The notes under the pieces: generated by a model
Databases searched by the model: none
Told to the model about the DNA's origin: nothing
What the model saw: the letters and a program-made list of their open reading frames with translations, nothing else
NCBI GenBank assembly: GCA_964251665.1
Contig: CAXUKO010000006.1
Coordinates: 186,001-250,000, forward strand
Length of the DNA: 64,000 nucleotides
Source: JBBQLG01 sp964251665
Lineage (GTDB): Bacteria; Bacteroidota; Bacteroidia; Cytophagales; Spirosomataceae
Reading direction: 5' to 3'
Made by a program: the position numbers and the translations under genes
Shown here: one piece after another, positions 16,042 through 25,903 of the stretch
Numbering within the stretch: position 1 is the stretch's first letter
Layout: each line of letters opens with the position of its first letter

Positions 16042-16665
16042 ATGTATCGTTCACTGAATTATTGCGGAATTGCCCTGCTCACGGTCACTATGCTGACGGC
16101 CTGCGGTGGAAAAACTGAAGAAGAAAAGCAGGCTGAAGAAGCCAAAGTATCACTGGGCGGGGCAATGGACGCCATGAAAGAGATGGCCAAAGCCGCTGAA
16201 GACCAGCAAAAAAACGGGCCGATTGAGACCGTTGATTTCCGCGCTCTGAAAGAGTTGCTGCCCGCCGATGCCGACGGCCTGCCCCGCAAAGAAGCAACCG
16301 GCGAGAAAAACGGCGCCATGGGTTTTAAAATCTCCACCGCCGAAGCTAAATACGCCAACGAAGACGGCTCCGAAACGGCTGAGGTGGGTATTGTGGATGC
16401 GGGCGGTACGGGTGCCCTGATGGGGTTAGCCGCCTGGTCGATGATGGATATTGACAAGGAAACCGATACCGGCTACGAAAAAACGACTATGATGGGCGAT
16501 AATAAAGCCTACGAAAAATACGACAACAGCAGTAAAGACGGCGAAGTGGTGCTGATCGTTGCCAAGCGGTTCGTGGTAACGGCCAAAGGGCATGGCGTAT
16601 CGGCAGACAAAATTAAAGCGACCCTCAAAGCCGTCGACATCGACAAACTCGCGGGGATGAAGTGA
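16042..16665 (+). CDS. Putative lipoprotein of unknown function
   Basis: 207 residues. The N-terminus (MYRSLNYCGIALLTVTMLTAC) is a lipoprotein signal with a lipobox ending TAC at Cys21. A charged, helix-forming stretch rich in E, K and A follows (about 25-60). The C-terminal half has alternating strands, including GFKISTAEAKYANEDGSETA, and ends with AKGHGVSADKIKATLKAVDI. No catalytic motif was seen and no family name is given. The high Ala/Glu/Lys content suits a periplasmic protein anchored to a membrane. It converges on the sugar-kinase gene across a strong inverted repeat. Confidence 0.65.
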   Translation: MYRSLNYCGIALLTVTMLTACGGKTEEEKQAEEAKVSLGGAMDAMKEMAKAAEDQQKNGPIETVDFRALKELLPADADGLPRKEATGEKNGAMGFKISTAEAKYANEDGSETAEVGIVDAGGTGALMGLAAWSMMDIDKETDTGYEKTTMMGDNKAYEKYDNSSKDGEVVLIVAKRFVVTAKGHGVSADKIKATLKAVDIDKLAGMK

Positions 16666-16683
16666 GTAAGGTGGTAAGTCAGC

Positions 16684-16748
16684 AAGTGCTGCGCCCAAGT
16701 TGGTAAGCGTTCCTGAGCGAAGCACTTACTAACTTGGGCGCAGCACTT
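16684..16748. terminator. Inverted repeat between convergent genes, probable bidirectional terminator
   Basis: Arms at 16684-16707 and 16725-16748 (AAGTGCTGCGCCCAAGTTnG and its reverse) match over 24 bases with one mismatch. Outer GTAAGTC / GACTTAC segments could extend the stem. Long T-runs are lacking, so it may also be a mobile palindromic repeat: AACTTGGGCGC also occurs near 2503 in another gap. Confidence 0.6.
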
Positions 16749-16765
16749 ACCGACTTACCGACTGC

Positions 16766-17713
16766 TCACCCGTAAAGCTCCTTCCGCTCAATGCCGGTAG
16801 GTAGCGGTCCCTGTCGGGTAAGTTTCATCGTGGCCAGATTTGCCCCCGCCTGAGCGCACTGCTCGGGCGTTTTTTTATCTAAATAAGCCGTCAGAAACCC
16901 CGCCCAATAGGCGTCGCCCGCGCCGGTAGCATCAACCACGTCGACCGCTTTGCCGGGTAACTGCACCCGTTGGTTACCGGAGTCGTAAGAGACGATGCTC
17001 CCTTCAGCGCCAAGCGTCAAACAGACGAGCGACGCGCCCATCTGATGAAAATCGCCGATAATCCGGTCTTTTGTGCGGGCTTCGCCATAGAGCCGTTCGG
17101 CATCGTCTTCGCTGAGTTTCACCAGGGCATTAGCCGCGCAGTACTCGCCAACAACGCGCCGGGCATAATGACGGTCGGGCCAGATGCTGGGGGCATAATT
17201 AGCGTCAAGGCTAACCTGACAACCAACAGCGGTAGCCCGTTTAGCGGCATCCACAATGGCTCCCTGCGCCGGTTGGCGGCTCAGGGCAAAGCAGGTAGTG
17301 TGAAATATATGGGCCTGTTGTAGCAGCGCGTCGGGCAGATGCTCCGGTTTAATCTGGCAGTCGGCGGTTCGGTAGGCAATAAAATCAGGGGTTCCTTTGG
17401 TTCGCGAAACAACTACAATACTGCTCGGAGCCAGCGGGTCCGTAGCGATATACTGCGTATCCACTCCGGCTTCGGCCACTTTCTGCCTGAGGTAAACGCC
17501 CAGGTTATCGTGTCCCACGGTAGCCACCAGAGCGGTTTTATTGCCGAGCCGGGCCATGTTGGCGGCCATGTTCGCGGGCGAACCACCCTGATACCGGTGA
17601 AAATCGCGCGTGTCTAATAAACTGGTCGCAAGGTTGTTGCCGATTAAATCGGCTAAGAGTTCGCCAACGGAAAGAAGGGCATAGGGGCGTGAACTATGAT
17701 TCGTCGGATTCAT
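16766..17713 (-). CDS. PfkB-family sugar kinase, probable fructokinase
   Basis: 315 residues of the ribokinase/PfkB family. The N-terminal GELLADLIG, the substrate-side YQGGSPANMAANMARLG (about 41-57) and the C-terminal VVDATGAGDAYWAGFLTAYL (about 262-281) with the catalytic Asp of GAGD are all present. It transfers phosphate from ATP to a sugar, most likely fructose at C6. The neighbouring MFS transporter gene upstream on the same strand resembles sucrose/maltose carriers, which supports a role in disaccharide use, although no hydrolase gene is linked. A terminator-like hairpin lies between the two genes, so they may be separately expressed. Confidence 0.8.
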   Translation of the reverse strand: MNPTNHSSRPYALLSVGELLADLIGNNLATSLLDTRDFHRYQGGSPANMAANMARLGNKTALVATVGHDNLGVYLRQKVAEAGVDTQYIATDPLAPSSIVVVSRTKGTPDFIAYRTADCQIKPEHLPDALLQQAHIFHTTCFALSRQPAQGAIVDAAKRATAVGCQVSLDANYAPSIWPDRHYARRVVGEYCAANALVKLSEDDAERLYGEARTKDRIIGDFHQMGASLVCLTLGAEGSIVSYDSGNQRVQLPGKAVDVVDATGAGDAYWAGFLTAYLDKKTPEQCAQAGANLATMKLTRQGPLPTGIERKELYG

Positions 17714-17774
17714 TGATTAACATGATTATTTGGAAATTGGAAGAGCGGATGTCCTAACGCCCACGGGTTATCGG

Positions 17775-17811
17775 AAAAAACAAGGGCGCCATTCTCAGCG
17801 AATTGCGCCCT
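17775..17811 (-). terminator. Intrinsic terminator after the MFS transporter gene
   Basis: On the minus strand AGGGCGC pairs with GCGCCCT across a 15-base loop, followed by TTG and six T residues. Confidence 0.65.
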
Positions 17812-17857
17812 CAAAAATCATCGTTAATCGTTGAATCTGACGAATCCGAGCCTGGAT

Positions 17858-19393
17858 TTAATTGCCGCCCGGGCCTGTGGGGAAGGCCGCTGTCTGCGCT
17901 TTTTTATTTTCACTCACTAAAAAGCAGGCGGCTGCTGCCAGTAACAGACAGACACCGGCCGTTACCAGTGCATTGCGGGGATCGTTGCCCAGCACGGACT
18001 CGTAATAGAGTGGCACGGTAATCATCCCGATGAACTGAGGCACACAGATGAAACCGTTGAAAATACCCATGTACACCCCCATTTTTTCTTTGGGAACGGC
18101 ACTGGCCAGCATTAGATACGGCATCGACATGATTGATCCCCAGGCTAACCCGATAATGCTCATACCGACCAGATAGATCATTTTGTCGTTGGATGTAAGC
18201 GTCAGGAAGAAGCCCATGGCCCCAACAGTCAGGAGCAGGGCGTGTGTAGCCCGGGCGCTGCCGATGGCTTTGGCAATGCGGGGAAGGAATATGGAAATTA
18301 CGGCGCAGGAGATGCTAAACATGGCAAAGCAAAGCCCGCCCCATTTAGTACCGGCTTCGAAACCCGCCTTGTTCGATACGGCATCGGGTGCGTTGAAGGC
18401 GTATCTCGCAGTGGCGAGCGACAGGTACTGCCACATGAGCGGCAGGCCGTACCAGGTAAAAAACTTTACCCACCAGAGTTGCTTCATCACGGTTGGCATT
18501 GATGAGAGCGACGCCAGGATCTCTTTAAAGACCGGAAGCATCAAAAACAGGTAGCTGCCCACCAGAACGCCCCCTACCCATGCCAGACCGGCCAGGAAAC
18601 CACCAATTCGCATGGCAAAAAAGAAGGCCAGAATAGCCGCACCAACAGACAAGGCTATGTGCCAAAAGGCGATTGACCTGGTCTCCTCGGCGGTGAACAC
18701 GTGCGGAGTCTTATAATTATCGTCGACGGGGGGATACTCTTTCGTCGTTCGCATGGTCCAGAAAACTGAGACCAGGATGGCGGCCGCGCCAATGTAAAAT
18801 GGGTAACGCACCGAGTTGGGAATGCCATTGGCTAACTGCCCTTCTGATAGCACCATTGAGATGCCCAGCAGCGGGAGAATGTACGGCATCAGGTTAGCCA
18901 GTGTTTGCCCGAACCCTACCATAAACGATTGTACGGCAAAACCGGTCGGGCGCTGTTTGTCGTTGAGCATATCGCCCACGAAAGCCCGAAAAGGCTCCAT
19001 TGCGGAGTTCAGGCCTGCATCGAGCATCCACATCAGCCCGGCAGCCATCCAGATAAACGACGAATTGGGCATCAGCACCATGGCAATACTACCCAGCAGG
19101 GCCCCCGCCAGAATAAACGGCTTGCGTCGTCCCCAGGTCGGTGACCAGCTCCGGTCCGAAACAGACCCGATAATGGGTTGTAGCAGCAGACCCGTAAGCG
19201 GCCCGGCGAGCCAGAGACCCGGAATAGAAGCCTCATCAGCCCCCAAGTAGCGGTAAATCGGGCTCATATTGGCTTGCTGAAGGCCAAATCCGTACTGAAT
19301 ACCCAGAAAACCGAAACTCATGTTCCAGATTTGCCAGAAACTCAAATGCGGTTTATTGGATTGGGTTGGCTTCTCTATTTTTTCAGTTTGCAT
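17858..19393 (-). CDS. MFS sugar transporter (sucrose/maltose GPH-like)
   Basis: About 511 residues from the ATG at 19393. A TTG at 19444 would add 17 residues of little coding character, so the ATG is preferred. Twelve TM helices are predicted. Residues after the first helix (GLQQANMSPIYRYLGA) and the loop DRSWSPTWGRRKPFILAG match plant-type sucrose carriers and related bacterial maltose permeases, with the MFS motif A variant 'SDRS...GRRKP'. It would import a disaccharide together with protons across the inner membrane. The adjacent PfkB kinase would phosphorylate the released hexose. The sugar itself is inferred. Confidence 0.8.
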   Translation of the reverse strand: MQTEKIEKPTQSNKPHLSFWQIWNMSFGFLGIQYGFGLQQANMSPIYRYLGADEASIPGLWLAGPLTGLLLQPIIGSVSDRSWSPTWGRRKPFILAGALLGSIAMVLMPNSSFIWMAAGLMWMLDAGLNSAMEPFRAFVGDMLNDKQRPTGFAVQSFMVGFGQTLANLMPYILPLLGISMVLSEGQLANGIPNSVRYPFYIGAAAILVSVFWTMRTTKEYPPVDDNYKTPHVFTAEETRSIAFWHIALSVGAAILAFFFAMRIGGFLAGLAWVGGVLVGSYLFLMLPVFKEILASLSSMPTVMKQLWWVKFFTWYGLPLMWQYLSLATARYAFNAPDAVSNKAGFEAGTKWGGLCFAMFSISCAVISIFLPRIAKAIGSARATHALLLTVGAMGFFLTLTSNDKMIYLVGMSIIGLAWGSIMSMPYLMLASAVPKEKMGVYMGIFNGFICVPQFIGMITVPLYYESVLGNDPRNALVTAGVCLLLAAAACFLVSENKKAQTAAFPTGPGGN

Positions 19394-19782
19394 GGGAGTG
19401 TATGAAAAACCGCCGGGGCGGGTGTTATCGCGAAAAACAAACAAGTATAGGTATTCTATTGCAGGATTTAAAGATTCATTTTGACTATTTGTACGTGGAA
19501 TAGCACCCGGATCGTCATCATTCTGCGAATTTATTGTGATTTTTCAGATTGGTAACAGGCAGGTTCTGTTAAGTATGTGAGCACTGTTGCAGGCATCAGG
19601 TATCGTTTTACGGGACCATTTTTTACCCATAACGGTCATAAAAATCAGCGGTCCATTAGCCCGTCAATTCAGCAGAAATGACAAAATAATTCAATAAAAA
19701 TCGGTATATTCGCCCTCAAATCAAGCGGTTTGCTGGCCGGGAAACAAGGTCAGCTTTTCTCTATCTTCACAACGCTGTCACC
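19394..19782. other. 389-base intergenic gap with a promoter-like box
   Basis: The gap separates the divergent MFS transporter and DEAD-box genes. TATATTCG at 19705-19712 (one mismatch to TAnnTTTG) could be the helicase promoter, leaving a leader of about 65 bases. No gene or RNA was recognised in the rest. Confidence 0.4.
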
Positions 19783-21339
19783 TTGACATTCCACGATTTT
19801 CCGCTTCACGACGACCTGTTGGCCGGCGTGGACGCCATGAACTACCAACAGGCCACCCCCATTCAGGAACAGGCCATCCCCGTAATTTTAGCCGGTAAAG
19901 ATCTGATTGCCTGTGCCCAGACCGGTACGGGTAAAACGGCTGCCTACCTCATTCCGCTCTTAGACCGGATTTCGCATGGTGGCAACGACCACACCAGCAC
20001 ACTCATTCTGGTACCCACCCGCGAACTGGCCAAGCAGATCGACGATCAGGTCGAAGGGTTCGGTTACTTTGTTACCGCCACCAGCATCGCCATCTACGGC
20101 GGTGGCAAGGGCGAGAACTGGGATCAGCAGCGACGCGCCCTCACCGACGGGGCCGACATCATCATTGCCACGCCGGGTCGGTTGATGGCTCATATGCAGC
20201 TGGGCTATGTAAAGTTCGATAAACTCGACTACCTGGTACTCGATGAAGCCGACAAGATGCTCGATATGGGATTTTCCGATGATATTCTGAATATCGTCCG
20301 GCAAATTCCGGCTAAACGGCAGACGCTGATGTTTTCAGCTACAATGCCCAATAAGATCCGCAACTTTGCCCAGCAGATTTTGCAGGAACCGGCCGAAATT
20401 ACGCTGGCCGTATCAAAACCCGCCGAGAAGATCGATCAGCAGTTTTACATGGCCTATGACCGCCAGAAACTGCCCCTGCTGGCACATTTGATGCAGCAGA
20501 CCAACGCGACGAGTATGGTGTTGTTCACTTCCCACAAGTCCGAGATCAGCCGGATTGTGCGTGAACTGGTCCGGCTTGGCTTTGCGGCCAAAGGCATCTC
20601 CTCGGATAGTGAGCAGGACGAGCGGGAAGCCATTCTGCGCGGTTTCAAAAACAAGCAGTTTTCCATTCTGGTCGCCACCGACGTCTTGTCGCGTGGGATC
20701 GACATTGATAACCTGAGCCACGTCGTCAACTACGACATTCCGCGCGATGCGGAAGACTACGTTCACCGCATTGGCCGCACCGCCCGCGCCGACACGACGG
20801 GAACGGCAATCACGTTTATTTCCGATCAGGACCAGGATCGTATCCTGAAGATTGAACGGCTGCTGGAACGGCAGCTCGAAAAACGCTCCATTACCGAAGA
20901 ACTCGGGTTGGGCGCTGCCCCCGATTTTGACCCCAAACGCTTTAGTGGTTTGGGTGCCAAACGGAAGAAACCCGGCGGAGGTAATGACAGCCGGTCGGGC
21001 GGAGGTCGGCGGGATGACCGGTCCGGGCGCAATGGTCAGTCGGGTAATGGTCAACCCCGGCGCGAGGGACGTCCGGCTGATTCGCGGCCTGCCCGTCCAC
21101 AGGGCGAACGGCAGCCCCGGCCGGAAAGTCAGCCGGTTGCTGATGCGCCGGATAAGGATACCCGTTTGTCTGCAACGCCCGCACCCGATTCAGCTCCGCA
21201 GGGGGAAGTGCGCAAAAAGAAGCGTCGGAAAAAGCCCGCTAAACGGCAGGTCGATGGCGCAGCAGATGCGAACGGCGCTGTAAACGGGCAGTTAACTCAG
21301 ACGAATGCTGCTCCCGTTGGCGAAGCTGCTGCCGAGTAG
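19783..21339 (+). CDS. DEAD-box RNA helicase with basic, glycine-rich tail
   Basis: 518 residues. It starts with TTG at 19783: the Q-motif Phe sits at residue 3 and no ATG lies upstream in frame at a suitable place, so this start is well supported. Motifs in order: Q motif ATPIQEQAI (about 24-32), Walker A AQTGTGKTA (about 45-53), PTRELAKQ, DEAD in VLDEADKMLD, SAT in FSATMP, then the C-terminal RecA domain with YVHRIGRTARA. Residues 380-518 form a disordered tail rich in R, G, Q, P and K, like those used for RNA binding in cold-shock and ribosome-assembly helicases. The tail overlaps nothing but ends only six bases before the BamA-like gene. Confidence 0.9.
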   Translation: MTFHDFPLHDDLLAGVDAMNYQQATPIQEQAIPVILAGKDLIACAQTGTGKTAAYLIPLLDRISHGGNDHTSTLILVPTRELAKQIDDQVEGFGYFVTATSIAIYGGGKGENWDQQRRALTDGADIIIATPGRLMAHMQLGYVKFDKLDYLVLDEADKMLDMGFSDDILNIVRQIPAKRQTLMFSATMPNKIRNFAQQILQEPAEITLAVSKPAEKIDQQFYMAYDRQKLPLLAHLMQQTNATSMVLFTSHKSEISRIVRELVRLGFAAKGISSDSEQDEREAILRGFKNKQFSILVATDVLSRGIDIDNLSHVVNYDIPRDAEDYVHRIGRTARADTTGTAITFISDQDQDRILKIERLLERQLEKRSITEELGLGAAPDFDPKRFSGLGAKRKKPGGGNDSRSGGGRRDDRSGRNGQSGNGQPRREGRPADSRPARPQGERQPRPESQPVADAPDKDTRLSATPAPDSAPQGEVRKKKRRKKPAKRQVDGAADANGAVNGQLTQTNAAPVGEAAAE

Positions 21340-21345
21340 TTATAT

Positions 21346-22887
21346 TTGAGTAAACTTTCGACCGGACCGGTGCGCTTCCTACTCCTTTTGCTGCTTTTTC
21401 TGCCCCGGCTGGCCGCTTCGGTGCAGGCAGCCACACCGGTGGCCGATACCATACGGTCGGATTCGACGCAGGCGTTACTGGCCCGGATTGAGGTCGCTAA
21501 ACCCGAGGGGCCGCTGTTTGTGGTGGTCCGGTCGGTGGTGCTGGCGGGGAATATCCGTACCCGCGATCAGATTATTCTGCGGGAAATGGCCCTGCATACC
21601 GGTGATACCGTTCGGGCGGCCGATATGCCCGGTAAACTGGCCTGGGATCAGCGCAAAATCTCCAATACCAACCTGTTTGTAACGGTCGACGTTGCCGTTT
21701 CCAACGCGCCTGCAGCAGATACCCTTTCCGGTACGGTATCCGATTCCCTAAGTGGCGTTTTAGTTCAGTCGGTGGATATTGTGGTGACGATGAAAGAGCG
21801 CTGGTACGTATTTCCCGTACTGGTTTTTGAACTCGCCGACCGCAATTTCAACGAGTGGTGGTATGACCGCCACCATGACCTGAGCCGGACGGTATACGGT
21901 GCCCGACTGGATTATAAGAACATCACCGGCCGTAACGACAAACTAACAGCCATTTTCCAACTGGGATTCACCCGGCGTCTGCTGTTTGCCTATTCCCGGC
22001 CGTATATCGACCGGGCGCAGCGGATCGGCCTGCGCTTCGACATCAGCGAAACTACCAATCGCGAAGTCCCCTACCGGACACTGTTTGATAAATGGGTGTA
22101 CAGTACCGGAAACAGCGAGGTACGCGAACGATTTTCAACGGGGGTGGGCCTGACCCGGCGCGATGGTTTTTATAAGTTCCACAGTCTCGAACTGCGGTAC
22201 AACCACACACAGATCGCGGACTCTATCGCCCAGCTTAACCCCGATTATTTCCTGGGTGGCCGAAACCGTCAGAGCTATTTTCAGCTTTCGTACGGTTTCA
22301 GTTACGACCGGCGCGATAACGTTGCCTATCCGTTACAGGGTGTGCTGTTTGGAATGGGCATAACCCAGCTCGGTTTGCTGCCCACCGACGATCTGCACGT
22401 AACCGAAGTAACGGCTGGCATTACCCGGTTCTGGCCATTGGGCGGTAAGTTTTACGCCAACAACAGCCTGCGCGGACGCGTGGCGCTCCCAACCCGGATT
22501 CCGTATTACAACCTGCGCGGCTTAGGCTACGGGCAGGACCTGGTGCGGGGGTATGAATTGTACGTAATTGATGGCCAGCGCTACGGACTCTTCAAAAACA
22601 GTGTCAAGTATCAACTCTTCAATACGGTCAAGCAACTGCGGTGGATGCACGTTCGGCAGTTCAACACGCTGCCCATTGCGGCCTACCTGACGGCTTTTGG
22701 CGATGTTGGCTACGTGAGCAGTACGGTTGCCGAACGATACGACAGTATGCGGGCCAACCGGTGGCTGGTAGGCAGCGGCCTGAGTCTCGACGTATCGTTG
22801 TCGTACAATCTCATCATGCGTTTCAGCGGATCTATCAACCGCGAAGGGCAGCGGGGCTTCTTTTTTAACCTGACACAGGGGCTGTAG
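21346..22887 (+). CDS. Outer-membrane BamA/TamA-family (surface antigen) protein
   Basis: 513 residues starting with TTG at 21346, six bases after the helicase stop. The signal peptide (RFLLLLLLFLPRLAASVQA) is near residues 10-28. A single POTRA-like region (about 55-140: VVRSVVLAGNIRTRDQIILR, then LPGKLAWDQRKISNTNLF-type pattern) precedes a beta-barrel with many alternating aromatic strands, e.g. YRTLFDKWVYSTGNSEV and FSYDRRDNVAYPLQG, ending FFFNLTQGL with a terminal-type aromatic. The 'RRDN..YP..G' strand is typical of the family. It is shorter than BamA itself (five POTRA domains), so it is an accessory Omp85 protein. The helicase coupling suggests co-transcription. Confidence 0.75.
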   Translation: MSKLSTGPVRFLLLLLLFLPRLAASVQAATPVADTIRSDSTQALLARIEVAKPEGPLFVVVRSVVLAGNIRTRDQIILREMALHTGDTVRAADMPGKLAWDQRKISNTNLFVTVDVAVSNAPAADTLSGTVSDSLSGVLVQSVDIVVTMKERWYVFPVLVFELADRNFNEWWYDRHHDLSRTVYGARLDYKNITGRNDKLTAIFQLGFTRRLLFAYSRPYIDRAQRIGLRFDISETTNREVPYRTLFDKWVYSTGNSEVRERFSTGVGLTRRDGFYKFHSLELRYNHTQIADSIAQLNPDYFLGGRNRQSYFQLSYGFSYDRRDNVAYPLQGVLFGMGITQLGLLPTDDLHVTEVTAGITRFWPLGGKFYANNSLRGRVALPTRIPYYNLRGLGYGQDLVRGYELYVIDGQRYGLFKNSVKYQLFNTVKQLRWMHVRQFNTLPIAAYLTAFGDVGYVSSTVAERYDSMRANRWLVGSGLSLDVSLSYNLIMRFSGSINREGQRGFFFNLTQGL

Positions 22888-22912
22888 GCCGGTCTGTACT
22901 CAATCCACCATC

Positions 22913-23545
22913 ATGATCATTCAATCCGTTAACCTCGGCCAGCCGAAGGAAGTTGTCTGGCAGGGAAAACCCGTACTGACCGGTATTTTTAAAGATCCGA
23001 CTACGGCCCCCGTCCGGGTGCAGCCGCTGGGTATCGAGGGCGACGGGCAGGCCGACCTGCGGTTTCATGGCGGAATCGACAAGGCCGTATACGCCTATGC
23101 CAGTGAACATTATGCCTATTGGCGTACCATCCTGCCCGATTACGCATTTGAATCCGCCAACTTCGGGGAGAACCTGACTACCGGGGGGCTGCTTGACGCG
23201 GAGGTACGTATCGGCGACGAATTTCGGATGGGAAGTGCCATCCTGCGTATTACGCAGCCCCGGTTTCCGTGTGCCAAACTCGGCGTGCGGTTTGGCGATG
23301 CGGCCATGGTGACGCTGTTTAAAAAAGCCCGTCGGCACGGTATTTATTTTCGGGTGGTTGAGCCGGGTGTACTTCAGCCGGGCGACTCCATTGAGTTAGT
23401 CAGGTCATCGGCCTATGAGATTACGGTGCAGGATGTGGTCGATGCGTTTTATAAGCCCGACACCCATGCCGACATTGTAGCGGCTATTCTGGCTATTTCA
23501 GATTTTCCGTCGCTGCTCCGCCAACACTTCGCTAAATTTGCGTGA
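22913..23545 (+). CDS. MOSC-domain protein (YiiM-like)
   Basis: 210 residues. The opening IIQSVNLGQPKEVVWQGKPV, the segment GIEGDGQADLRFHGGIDKAVYAY (about 40-62), GENLTTGG (about 87-94) and ITQPRFPCAKLGVRFG (about 117-132, with the conserved Cys) match the MOSC domain and the YiiM subfamily. MOSC proteins bind a molybdenum-sulfur cofactor through the Cys and carry out sulfur transfer or N-hydroxylated base reduction. The C-terminal extension after residue 160 is a helical 'dimer' region. No molybdopterin genes are linked. Confidence 0.85.
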   Translation: MIIQSVNLGQPKEVVWQGKPVLTGIFKDPTTAPVRVQPLGIEGDGQADLRFHGGIDKAVYAYASEHYAYWRTILPDYAFESANFGENLTTGGLLDAEVRIGDEFRMGSAILRITQPRFPCAKLGVRFGDAAMVTLFKKARRHGIYFRVVEPGVLQPGDSIELVRSSAYEITVQDVVDAFYKPDTHADIVAAILAISDFPSLLRQHFAKFA

Positions 23546-23570
23546 TCAACCACAGTCTGTTCATCCTGTT

Positions 23571-24161
23571 ATGACTACGTACCGTTACGTACTGCTTTAC
23601 CTCGCCTTATTATTGACCGGAGCCGCCTGCCGGAGTAAGTCACAAACGGCAGCCACCGCCGATTCGACCGCAGCGTCGCAGCTGGACAGCCCGGAAACCG
23701 TTGCCCGGCCCGTTACCCTGACCGAGCGGTTGACTTCGCTCGGCCTTACCCAAACCGGTCACTGGCGGGGCATTAGTTTAGGCGATCCCATGACGACGGT
23801 AGCTGCCACCGAAAAAGACAAACCTTTTGAGCAGGATGCCAGCCATGTGGGCTATACAGTGGAGTTTCCGAACCTCGAATCCGCCGATTTTCTGTACTAT
23901 CAAAAGAGCGGAATCGTGTCGGCTATCGACGTCGATCTGTACCTGAACACCCGGCAATCCGTTGATGCGTACCAGAAAGACCTGACGGACTACTTCAATC
24001 AGCGATACGGCAAACCGGCTACCACGGCTATGCTGTCGACCTGGATGGGGCCAAAACAGGAGACCATTACCCTGAAAGACGTCTCGAAAGGAAAAGATTT
24101 TGGCCTGAAGGTGAAGATTGCCCCGGCCGGTTCGGGTGCCGTAACGGCGAGTACAAAGTGA
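23571..24161 (+). CDS. Putative lipoprotein of unknown function
   Basis: 196 residues from the ATG at 23571; a longer TTG-start reading overlaps the MOSC gene and lacks support. The signal (MTTYRYVLLYLALLLTGAAC) has a lipobox ending in Cys20. A Ser/Thr/Ala-rich linker precedes a folded part from about residue 55 (LTSLGLTQTGHWRGISLGDP). The domain has repeated YT/FPNLES-like strands and a Q-rich YYQKSG segment. No family was recognised. It begins 25 bases after the MOSC gene and a palindromic repeat follows the stop. Confidence 0.65.
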   Translation: MTTYRYVLLYLALLLTGAACRSKSQTAATADSTAASQLDSPETVARPVTLTERLTSLGLTQTGHWRGISLGDPMTTVAATEKDKPFEQDASHVGYTVEFPNLESADFLYYQKSGIVSAIDVDLYLNTRQSVDAYQKDLTDYFNQRYGKPATTAMLSTWMGPKQETITLKDVSKGKDFGLKVKIAPAGSGAVTASTK

Positions 24162-24165
24162 GAAT

Positions 24166-24195
24166 GTGATGTCGGTTTCTCAAAACCGACATCAC
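24166..24195. repeat. Palindromic repeat copy 1 (GTGATGTCGG family)
   Basis: A perfect inverted repeat with 13-base arms (GTGATGTCGGTTT and AAACCGACATCAC) and a four-base loop. It lies just after the lipoprotein stop. A second copy with the same outer arms is at 60386-60415. Confidence 0.75.
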
Positions 24196-24252
24196 GATAG
24201 TAAGAGCACTTTTTCGGCCCGTTTCGGGTTTATTTCTTAGGAAAATACTACA

Positions 24253-25848
24253 ATGACCATACAGGAAGAAATCGGTAAACGCCGGACGTTTGCCATTATT
24301 AGTCACCCGGATGCTGGCAAAACCACGCTGACCGAAAAGCTCTTGCTGTTCGGTGGGGCCATTCAAACGGCCGGGGCTGTGAAGTCCAACAAGATTAAAA
24401 AGACCGCCACCTCCGACTTCATGGAGATCGAGAAACAACGCGGTATCTCGGTAGCCACGTCGGTGATGACGTTCAACTACGACGATAAAAAGATTAATAT
24501 TCTCGATACGCCGGGTCACAAAGACTTCGCTGAAGACACCTACCGTACATTGACCGCCGTTGACAGCGTGATTCTGGTAATCGATTGTGTGAAGGGCGTG
24601 GAGGAGCAAACCGAGAAACTGATGGAGGTTTGCCGCATGCGCGATTCCCCCGTGATCATTTTCGTGAATAAGATGGACCGGGAGGGCAAGAACCCGTTCG
24701 ATCTGCTTGATGAACTCGAAGAGAAGCTCAACATTCGCGTCCGCCCGCTGACCTGGCCCGTTAACATGGGGGCGGATTTCAAAGGTGTTTACAGCCTCTA
24801 CGAGAAAAAATTATATTTCTTTAAAATCAACAAAACACGCATCGAGAACGACGTTATGACCATCGACCTCGATGATCCAACGCTCGATCAGAAGCTCGGT
24901 GCCCGTGATGCGGCCCAACTCCGCGAGGATGTTGAACTCATCGAAGGCGTGTACGACCCCTTTGACCGGGAAACGTACCGATCAGGTCAGGTAGCACCGG
25001 TGTTCTTCGGTTCGGCGGTGAATAATTTCGGCGTGAAAGAGTTGCTGGATACGTTCTGCGCCATTTCGCCAGAGCCCATCAGCCGCCCAACGTCCACCCG
25101 TCTTGTCAACCCGGATGAGAAGAACTTCAGCGGCTTCGTCTTTAAAATTCACGCCAACCTGGACCCGCGTCACCGCGACCGGATTGCGTTTTTGCGCGTC
25201 TGTTCGGGTACGTTCGAGCGCAACAAATTTTACCATCATACCCGGCTCGATAAAGATGTGCGCTTTGCGTCGCCGTTCAGTTTTATGGCCGATGCCAAAG
25301 AGGTTGTCAACGAGGGATTCCCCGGTGATGTAATCGGTTTGTACGATACCGGCACGTTTAAAATTGGCGATACGCTCACCGAAGGCGAAGAACTGCAGTT
25401 TCAGGGTATTCCGAGTTTCTCTCCCGAGATTTTCAAGGAACTGGTGAACCTCGACCCAATGAAATCGAAGCAGTTGGAGAAAGGCATTCAGCAGTTGACC
25501 GATGAAGGGGTAGCCCAGTTGTTCACGCTCGAACTGGGGAATCGTAAAATCGTCGGGACGGTGGGTGAACTGCAGTTCGAGGTTATTCAGTATCGTTTGG
25601 AGAACGAATACGGTGCGAAGTGCCGCTGGGTGCCGATGACTACGCAGCGTGCCTGCTGGATCACGGCCGATGATAAGAAAAAACTCAACGAATTTATCCG
25701 GCTCAAAGGTAACCAGATTGCGTACGATAAGGATGGGAACGCCGTTTTCCTGGCTGATTCACCCTGGATGCTGCGGATGAACCGCGAGAACAACCCCGAT
25801 ATTAAATTTCATCAGACGTCGGAGTTCAAGACGGAGATGGCTTATTAA
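24253..25848 (+). CDS. prfC: Peptide chain release factor 3
   Basis: 531 residues, full length. GTPase motifs: G1 [15 protein letters not shown] (about 17-31), G3 DTPGHKDF (about 80-87), G4 NKMD (about 137-140). Switch I has [12 protein letters not shown]. Domain II and III follow the EF-G-like pattern. RF3 removes RF1 and RF2 from the ribosome after peptide release using GTP. The gene is monocistronic and its leader (24162-24252) contains the palindromic repeat. No release-factor partners are linked. Confidence 0.95.
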   Translation: MTIQEEIGKRRTFAIISHPDAGKTTLTEKLLLFGGAIQTAGAVKSNKIKKTATSDFMEIEKQRGISVATSVMTFNYDDKKINILDTPGHKDFAEDTYRTLTAVDSVILVIDCVKGVEEQTEKLMEVCRMRDSPVIIFVNKMDREGKNPFDLLDELEEKLNIRVRPLTWPVNMGADFKGVYSLYEKKLYFFKINKTRIENDVMTIDLDDPTLDQKLGARDAAQLREDVELIEGVYDPFDRETYRSGQVAPVFFGSAVNNFGVKELLDTFCAISPEPISRPTSTRLVNPDEKNFSGFVFKIHANLDPRHRDRIAFLRVCSGTFERNKFYHHTRLDKDVRFASPFSFMADAKEVVNEGFPGDVIGLYDTGTFKIGDTLTEGEELQFQGIPSFSPEIFKELVNLDPMKSKQLEKGIQQLTDEGVAQLFTLELGNRKIVGTVGELQFEVIQYRLENEYGAKCRWVPMTTQRACWITADDKKKLNEFIRLKGNQIAYDKDGNAVFLADSPWMLRMNRENNPDIKFHQTSEFKTEMAY

Positions 25849-25903
25849 TTAACTGATTGATAATCAACATACTACATACCGAAAGAAAGGATAAAGACGT
25901 ACT

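Noticed and set aside
20413..21054. A 213-residue minus-strand frame in the DEAD-box helicase gene
   Set aside because: Shadow of a strongly supported gene with all helicase motifs on the plus strand.
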